From NCBI GenBank assembly GCA_964588325.1, contig CAZPOR010000006.1, positions 146,514 to 210,513 on the forward strand: a stretch of DNA of 64,000 nucleotides, given 5' to 3'. Source of the stretch: Thiovibrio sp964588325. GTDB taxonomy: Bacteria > Desulfobacterota > Desulfobulbia > Desulfobulbales > Desulfurivibrionaceae. Positions 59,408-64,000 of this stretch are shown here, in pieces. Each line of letters opens with the position of its first letter. Positions within the stretch are counted from its first letter, which is position 1. The position numbers and the translations under genes are program-made. The notes under the pieces are model-generated. The model saw only the letters and a program-made list of their open reading frames with translations. It was not told the DNA's origin and did not search any database.

Positions 59408-60198
59408 AGCCAGGCTACCTCCTCGGCGTTGAAAACCGGGCCGTCCTTGCAGACGTGAAGATAGGAGCCGGAGAGGCCGGCCCGGGGAATCGCGCAGCCG
59501 AGGCAGGCCGAAATCCCGCAGGCCATCATGGTTTCCAGGGAAACCTGACACTGCCAGCCCTGTTGCCGGCACTGGCCAACCACCGCCTTCATCATCGGAT
59601 GCGGGCCGCAGGTGCAGATCGACCAGTCATGGCCGGAATCCAGATGTTTTGGGAGGAGTTCCGCTACAAAACCATGGTGCCCAAGGCTTCCGTCGTCGGT
59701 GGCACTATGGATTTCCGTCATGCCGATCTCCTTGAAATCCCTTGGCAGGGAGCCAAGTTCCGCGGCTGTTCGCCCGCCGAGCAAAACGACACATTCCGGC
59801 GGCGTGGTTACGCGCAGAACCTCCCTGGCGAGAAAATAGAGGGGGGCAATCCCCATGCCGCCGCCAACCAGGCAGATCGCCGGCCGGTTCTTGAAAGCAA
59901 AACCGTGGCCAAGCGGCCCGGTCAGGTTCAGTGTGTGGCCAGGCCTCATTGCGGCGAGCATCCGAGTCCCCTTGCCCACAACCTTATAGAGGAGCTGAAT
60001 CTGCTGGTTGCCAATGGTCTGGTGAATGGACAGGGGCCGCCGGAGAAGGGGGTCGTAGCAGGGAGCGGTTCGGACCATGACAAACTGGCCGGGAAGGGCG
60101 TGGCGTGCAATTTCCGGCGCGTTCACGGTGAGGCGGAATATTTCCGGGGTGATCTGTTCCTGCCGGATAATTTCGGCCTGTTCTTCAAATTGATTCAT
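59404..60198 (-). CDS. pyrK: dihydroorotate dehydrogenase B, electron transfer subunit
   Basis: A 264-residue FAD and [2Fe-2S] protein that passes electrons from PyrD to NAD. PLLRRPLSIH binds FAD, CLVGGGMGIAPLY the pyridine nucleotide, CTCGPHPMM is family-typical and CGISACLGCAIPRAGLSGSYLHVCKDG gives the C-x4-C-x2-C-x-C iron-sulfur site. I prefer ATG 60198 (GGAAG 4 bases upstream) over the TTG at 60225. Confidence 0.95.
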   Translation of the reverse strand: MNQFEEQAEIIRQEQITPEIFRLTVNAPEIARHALPGQFVMVRTAPCYDPLLRRPLSIHQTIGNQQIQLLYKVVGKGTRMLAAMRPGHTLNLTGPLGHGFAFKNRPAICLVGGGMGIAPLYFLAREVLRVTTPPECVVLLGGRTAAELGSLPRDFKEIGMTEIHSATDDGSLGHHGFVAELLPKHLDSGHDWSICTCGPHPMMKAVVGQCRQQGWQCQVSLETMMACGISACLGCAIPRAGLSGSYLHVCKDGPVFNAEEVAWL

Positions 60199-60257
60199 GC
60201 TTCTTCCAAATCGTTTTGTTTCCAAGAGGGGCGCTTTTCCATTGGCTTGCGTATTTG

Positions 60258-60328
60258 CCCTTCGACAAGCTCAGGGTGAACGGATGAAAATCTATCAGTT
60301 AACCGTTCACCCTGAGCTTGTCGAAGGG
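60258..60328. repeat. REP/BIME palindrome R8
   Basis: The arms CCCTTCGACAAGCTCAGGGT and their complement differ from R1 by A for G and T for C on the left, and both changes are matched on the right arm, so pairing is kept. It lies between pyrK and parB. Confidence 0.9.
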
Positions 60329-60380
60329 TTGCACTATGCTTTTAGGTCTTGATGAACGTTTAATAGCTTGAAAATAATGA

Positions 60381-61277
60381 TTATTTTGTTTTTTCCCCGG
60401 GAAGGATAAGCGACAAAACCCGTTCAAGATCATCGTGGGAATAGTACTCGATTTCCACTTTTCCCCGCGTGCCGGTTTGGATGATCCGGGCTTTGGTGTC
60501 CAGATAGTTGATCAGACCGTTGGCCAGCGACTTGCAATAGGATTCCGGCAATTCATTGGCGGATTTTCGTGGTGGACGCTTTGTCCCACTTGCTGCGCCG
60601 GCCATTTTCTTTTTCTGTCTCTGGGCCAAGGCCTCCGCCTGCCGAACGTTCAGTCCCTGCTCGACAATCTCGTTTCTGACCTCGCGCATGGATGTTTCGT
60701 CGCCGACGCTGAGCAATACGCGTGCGTGTCCCATGCTCAAGGTGCCGCGTGCCAGATCCTCCTTGGCGAAATCGGGCAGTTGGTTTATCCGCAGGGCATT
60801 GGCCACGGTCGAGCGTTCCTTGCCCACCCGCTTTGCCACCTCTTCTTGGGTCAGATGGAATTCCTTTACCAGTCGCAGGTAGGCTTCCGCCTCTTCCAGA
60901 GGGTTCAAGTCCTGACGCTGGATATTTTCTATGAGCGCGAGCTCAAGGCGATCCAAGGGGGTGACATCTTTCACCAGAACCGGGACCTCGTCCAATCCCG
61001 CCATTTTTGCCGCCCGCCAGCGCCGCTCTCCGGCGATGATCTGGTAGCGCCCCTCTTCGCCATGCTCGCAGACGACCAGTGGCAGCAAGATGCCCTTTTC
61101 CTTGATGGAAGCGGAAAGCTGGGCCAGGGCCGCATCGTTGATATCTTTTCTCGGCTGATTCGGGTTGGCCTCGATGGCGTCAATGGGGCATAAAAAATAT
61201 TCCCGGCCATCGGAACCGCTGGAAGGCAGCAGGGCGTCGAGTCCCTTGCCAAGAGCCGAGGCTGTTTTTTTCATCAT
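60381..61277 (-). CDS. parB: chromosome partitioning protein ParB
   Basis: A 298-residue CTP-dependent clamp. ALGKGLDALLPS start, PNQPRKDI, the CTP site GERRWRAAK with IENIQRQDLNPLEEA, and the helix-turn-helix (TQEEVAKRVGKERSTVANALRINQLPDF) that reads parS. The C-terminal dimer domain is present. Its start overlaps the parA stop by 4 bp. A parS site lies 182 bp upstream of parA. Confidence 0.97.
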   Translation of the reverse strand: MMKKTASALGKGLDALLPSSGSDGREYFLCPIDAIEANPNQPRKDINDAALAQLSASIKEKGILLPLVVCEHGEEGRYQIIAGERRWRAAKMAGLDEVPVLVKDVTPLDRLELALIENIQRQDLNPLEEAEAYLRLVKEFHLTQEEVAKRVGKERSTVANALRINQLPDFAKEDLARGTLSMGHARVLLSVGDETSMREVRNEIVEQGLNVRQAEALAQRQKKKMAGAASGTKRPPRKSANELPESYCKSLANGLINYLDTKARIIQTGTRGKVEIEYYSHDDLERVLSLILPGEKTK

Positions 61278-62080
61278 GATTTCACTCCCTCTTTTGCCGC
61301 AGCCTTCGGCTGCTTGCGGAGAAACTCTTTCCCGAGCTGCAAATAACTCAGTGCCCCGGTTGAGCGTTTGTCGTAGACGATCGCCGCCTGGCCATGGCTC
61401 GGGGCTTCACTGAGCCGGACATTGCGGGGGATCACCGTGTCGTAGACCCGATCCTGAAAATGGTTTTTCACCTCGGTGACGACCTGGTGGGTCAGCTTGT
61501 TTCTGCCGTCGTACATGGTCAGAAGCAGCCCCTCAATGGCAAGGTTTCTGTTGTATGAGTTTTTCACCAACCGGATGGTCCGAACCAATTGGCTCAGACC
61601 TTCAAGGGCGAAATATTCGCATTGCAACGGGATGAGAACCGTATCCGCCGCAGTGAGGGCGTTGATGGTCAACAAGCCAAGGGAGGGGGGGCAGTCGATG
61701 AAGATGTAGTCATACTCGCCCCGGACAGGGGCAAGGAGATTGCCCAGGTAGCGTTCGCGCTTTACCGCGCTCATCAGCTCTACCTCGACCCCGATCAGGT
61801 CGATATGGGTGGGAAGAACCGAAAGTTTTTTCACCCCCGCTGACGGTTGAACAACCGCTGCCGTCTCGGCTTCCCCCATATAGCAATGGTACAGATGGGT
61901 TCCGCCTTCGGCGCGGCTCACCCCCAGCCCGCTTGAGGTGTTCCCTTGCGGGTCCGAATCCACCACCAGGACCTTTTTCCCCAACAGTGCCACTGAGGCT
62001 GCCAGGTTTATCGCGGTGGTTGTCTTCCCTACGCCCCCTTTTTGGTTGGCCAGGGCAACAATTTTTGCCTCATATCCCAT
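61274..62080 (-). CDS. parA: chromosome partitioning ATPase ParA
   Basis: A 268-residue Walker-type ATPase. The deviant Walker A is LANQKGGVGKTTTAINLA, the Walker A' region is DSDPQGNTSSGLGV, and the YDYIFIDCPPSLGLLTINAL Walker B. ATG 62080 follows GGAGG at 9 bases. The longer upstream frame is excluded. It is chromosomal in type (Soj-like) and not plasmid-type, since there is no N-terminal DNA-binding extension. Confidence 0.97.
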   Translation of the reverse strand: MGYEAKIVALANQKGGVGKTTTAINLAASVALLGKKVLVVDSDPQGNTSSGLGVSRAEGGTHLYHCYMGEAETAAVVQPSAGVKKLSVLPTHIDLIGVEVELMSAVKRERYLGNLLAPVRGEYDYIFIDCPPSLGLLTINALTAADTVLIPLQCEYFALEGLSQLVRTIRLVKNSYNRNLAIEGLLLTMYDGRNKLTHQVVTEVKNHFQDRVYDTVIPRNVRLSEAPSHGQAAIVYDKRSTGALSYLQLGKEFLRKQPKAAAKEGVKS

Positions 62081-62261
62081 GCTTGAAAACCTCCACCTGA
62101 TGCGGGTTTCCGGCCGAATTTCGCCAGATTTTTCGTCGCGGACATGTTGCGTGGGGGAACGAAAAAAAATGTGTTCAGGCCCCATCTGATGGGCATAGTA
62201 CCATACTCTGCATGAAGAGGTCGCTTACTTTTTGCGCTGGCGCGTTTATTTTTTTCGGGAG

Positions 62262-62277
62262 TGTTTCACGTGGAACA
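62262..62277. promoter_or_regulatory. parS centromere-like site
   Basis: TGTTTCACGTGGAACA reads on the other strand TGTTCCACGTGAAACA, the canonical parS 16-mer. It lies 182 bp upstream of the parA start, beside the genes whose ParB product binds it. The match supports a position near the replication origin, but no oriC or dnaA is seen here. Confidence 0.95.
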
Positions 62278-62293
62278 ATTGCGAATTTATTCT

Positions 62294-63448
62294 TTAATCC
62301 TGAATAGTTAGAAGTGAAATTATCAGCTCGGCGGTGCGTTCCATGTCGCGCAGGTCAATGGTTTCATCGGTGCTGTGCACATGATCCATGCCGATGCCGA
62401 TGATGGCGGTTTGCAGTCCTTTTCCGTTGAAGATGTTGGCATCGCTGCCGCCGCCGGCCCGTTCGTAGCGAATTTCTCGCTGCAGCAGGGCGGCGGCTTT
62501 GTCAACCCGTTTCAGGACCGAGGCGTTTCGGTCAAGGTGCATGGCCGGGTATTCCTGGCTGATGTGAAAATCGAGGCGGGGGCGGACGCCGGAAGCGATG
62601 TGCGCGCCGGGCCCAGGTGTCCATCTGTCTATGACGCCTTGGATGGTGTCTCGGAGCTGTTGGGAGTGCAGGAGGAGCTTTTCCGGAGAATGGCTTCGTA
62701 TCTCTCCCTCTACCACAACGGTTTCCGGGATGATATTTGTTGCCGTGCCGCCGGAGATCCGGCCGATATTGGCGGTGCTTTCTTCGTCAATGCGCCCAAG
62801 AGGGAGGTCGGCAAGGCAGCGGGCTGCGAGTTGGATGGCGTTGATTCCCCGCTCCGGGTGCAAGCCGGCATGGGCTGCCGCGCCGGTTATGGTGAAGCGG
62901 AAATGATTTGCCGCGGGAGCGCCGATAATGAGCAGGTCGACCCCGGAGCTGTCCAGGGCATAGCCTTCCTTGGCGCGCAGCAGTGAAAGGTCCAGGGCTT
63001 TGGCGCCGCGCAGGCCGATCTCTTCGCTGGTGGTGAAAACAAAATCGAAGGGCAGATGGGAAAGCTTTGCCTCCTTGATGCACCGGATGGCCTCGATGAG
63101 TATCGCGATGCCGGCCTTGTCGTCACCGCCGAGGATGGTGTCCCCCGCGCTGGAGAAACGGGAGCCTTCCCGGATGACCCGGACTCCCCTGGCAGGCTCA
63201 ACGGTGTCCAGGTGGCAATTGAAAAAAATCGCCTTTCCCGCAAGGGCGCCGGGGAAGTGGATCACCAGATTGTTGGCGTCGGAGCCCGTTGCTTGGGTCG
63301 AGTCGTCTTCGGCGATGGCGGCTTCGGGGAATTCCTGCGCAAAGAGGTTTTTCAGGAAGGCCGACATCGCGGCTTCTTCCCCGGAAGGGCTGTCTATGGA
63401 GCACATGGCCGTGAAGACCGTGGCGAGGCGTTCGCTGTTGATGTTCAT
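62294..63448 (-). CDS. M20-family metallopeptidase (PepT-like)
   Basis: A 384-residue zinc peptidase. FNCHLDTVEPARG gives the first metal histidine and the catalytic Asp, ILGGDDKAGIAIL the bridging Asp, TTSEEIGLRGAKAL the general-base Glu pair. DSSGVDLLIIGAP and TGAAAHAGLHPERGINAI belong to the dimerisation lid. GGGSDANIF and DHVHSTDE complete the zinc site. Tripeptidase or carboxypeptidase activity cannot be chosen. The gene starts about 285 bp before the small rubredoxin-like gene. The gap holds nothing I can support. Confidence 0.9.
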   Translation of the reverse strand: MNINSERLATVFTAMCSIDSPSGEEAAMSAFLKNLFAQEFPEAAIAEDDSTQATGSDANNLVIHFPGALAGKAIFFNCHLDTVEPARGVRVIREGSRFSSAGDTILGGDDKAGIAILIEAIRCIKEAKLSHLPFDFVFTTSEEIGLRGAKALDLSLLRAKEGYALDSSGVDLLIIGAPAANHFRFTITGAAAHAGLHPERGINAIQLAARCLADLPLGRIDEESTANIGRISGGTATNIIPETVVVEGEIRSHSPEKLLLHSQQLRDTIQGVIDRWTPGPGAHIASGVRPRLDFHISQEYPAMHLDRNASVLKRVDKAAALLQREIRYERAGGGSDANIFNGKGLQTAIIGIGMDHVHSTDETIDLRDMERTAELIISLLTIQD

Positions 63449-63731
63449 GGGGCCCTCAATTTATTGTTGCATGGGTGCGGAAAACAGGCTATTAATGATA
63501 ATTATTCCTATAAGCGGTGCGGAAGCAGGAAGCGCACAAAAAATCACTCACGCGCAGTGCCGGAATTTTCAGAAAAAGAATAATGCACCTGCCGCTCCCA
63601 CGCGAGAAATTTATCTCCTGAAACGGCAGAGGGCGCAGTCCAGAGCACGACGCGGGGCAATTAAGGCATACTGCGGCAGGAAAAACGTCTTTTTCGCCGT
63701 AAACGATTAACACGGAACAGGAGGTGGCATC

Positions 63732-63887
63732 ATGGCGACGTTTAAATGTGAAAAATGCGGGGCAATCAAGGAAGGCAGGTGCAAGCCAAAGAAATGCTCC
63801 GAATGCGGCGGCAACGAGTGCCTGATCAAGCAAGAAGAGAAATCAGCCGGAGGCGGCTGCGGTTGCGGTTGCAAGGCAAAAAAATAG
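63732..63887 (+). CDS. RCKP-type rubredoxin-like small protein, 51 aa
   Basis: A very short gene: MATFKCEKCGAIKEGRCKPKKCSECGGNECLIK.. with a CEKCG and CSECG pair plus RCKPKKC in the middle. This fits the small RCKP-type rubredoxin-like family, in which four cysteines bind one iron or zinc. The tail GGGCGCGCKAKK adds three more cysteines that could bind another metal. AGGAGG lies 8 bases upstream of ATG 63732, and a strong terminator follows, so this is a real one-gene unit. Such proteins are common in anaerobes. The role, perhaps in electron transfer or redox protection, is inference. Confidence 0.85.
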   Translation: MATFKCEKCGAIKEGRCKPKKCSECGGNECLIKQEEKSAGGGCGCGCKAKK

Positions 63888-63916
63888 TCGTCCCGTGGAA
63901 ATGAAATGGTTTCTGC

Positions 63917-63951
63917 GAAGGCTCCCGCTGCCAATGGCGGGAGCCTTTTTT
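63917..63951 (+). terminator. intrinsic terminator after the rubredoxin-like gene
   Basis: AAGGCTCCCGC pairs with GCGGGAGCCTT around CTGCCAATG-like loop bases, followed by six T. It is about 30 bp after the stop codon. Confidence 0.93.
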
Positions 63952-64000
63952 GTGTGCGCCCGGCACGGGCGCACTCTTGTGGGTGGAAGTCCCATCGTAA

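Noticed and set aside
45325..60328. CRISPR array made of the TTCGACAGG repeats
   Set aside because: The copies are far apart, palindromic in pairs and separated by genes. No regular spacers or cas genes.
62081..62293. Replication origin next to parS
   Set aside because: No DnaA-box cluster or dnaA/gidA genes are visible in the window. Only the parS site can be supported.

Overview
The window looks like a chromosomal segment of a GC-rich Gram-negative deltaproteobacterium (Desulfobacterota, probably Desulfobulbales-like). This is inferred from gene content: a decaheme cytochrome with an MtrB/PioB-type porin, NtrC-type sigma-54 regulation with rpoN, LPS transport genes (lptA, lptB), and an arg-lipoprotein-lysA-dapFAB order. 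No rRNA, prophage or CRISPR was seen.

Layout. 1-7.4 kb: the end of an extracellular-electron-transfer type module (MtrB-like barrel, DmsE-type decaheme cytochrome). It is divergent from a PhnD-like lipoprotein, a histidine kinase with one CXXCH heme motif, and a sigma-54 activator. The intergenic region has two candidate sigma-54 promoters placed almost symmetrically about a perfect 16-bp inverted repeat. 7.4-19.1 kb: an MFS transporter, two uncharacterised proteins, tRNA-Phe, an RDD/zinc-ribbon pair, pcm, mtaD, a PilZ protein and a hybrid kinase. 19.26-26.74 kb: a small island carrying a type I restriction-modification locus (hsdR, hsdS, a DUF1016 nuclease, hsdM), bounded by a 49-bp direct repeat of the 3' end of tRNA-Leu(CAA). 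hsdR carries a frameshift and hsdM has lost its normal C-terminus. 26.9-41 kb: a long minus-strand run of core metabolism (pgsA, a transglycosylase, a transaldolase-family aldolase, folK, dapB, dapA, dapF, lysA, an FN3 lipoprotein, argH, argG, argF, argD, argB). 41.2-46.7 kb: lptA, lptB, rpoN, rapZ, a yrfG-like phosphatase and a HEAT-repeat protein. 46.8-50.1 kb: aspS and hisS. 50.3-55.4 kb: an accessory patch with three toxin-antitoxin pairs (YefM/YoeB, HigBA, VapBC), two tandem REP-associated tyrosine transposase genes (one truncated) and a porin. 55.5-64 kb: a TolB/FG-GAP protein, a histidine phosphatase, a broken GIY-YIG gene, pyrD-pyrK, parA-parB with a parS site, an M20 peptidase and a tiny RCKP-type rubredoxin-like protein.

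Repeats are a strong theme. At least four families occupy intergenic DNA. (i) Three ~125-158 bp structured elements (14.3, 36.3, 42.7 kb) share a core, but their terminal stems differ in sequence while staying paired. (ii) Eight loci of a REP/BIME palindrome with TTCGACAGGCTCAG-type arms all lie between 45.3 and 60.3 kb. (iii) Short GGGACACTCCC palindromes flank the RAYT genes. (iv) AACGCAA/GGCGCAGAG arms occur at 30.6 and 37.7 kb.

All functions are read from sequence motifs and family knowledge. No similarity search was run. Start codons were chosen from ribosome-binding sites and family lengths, and often differ from the longest possible reading frame.
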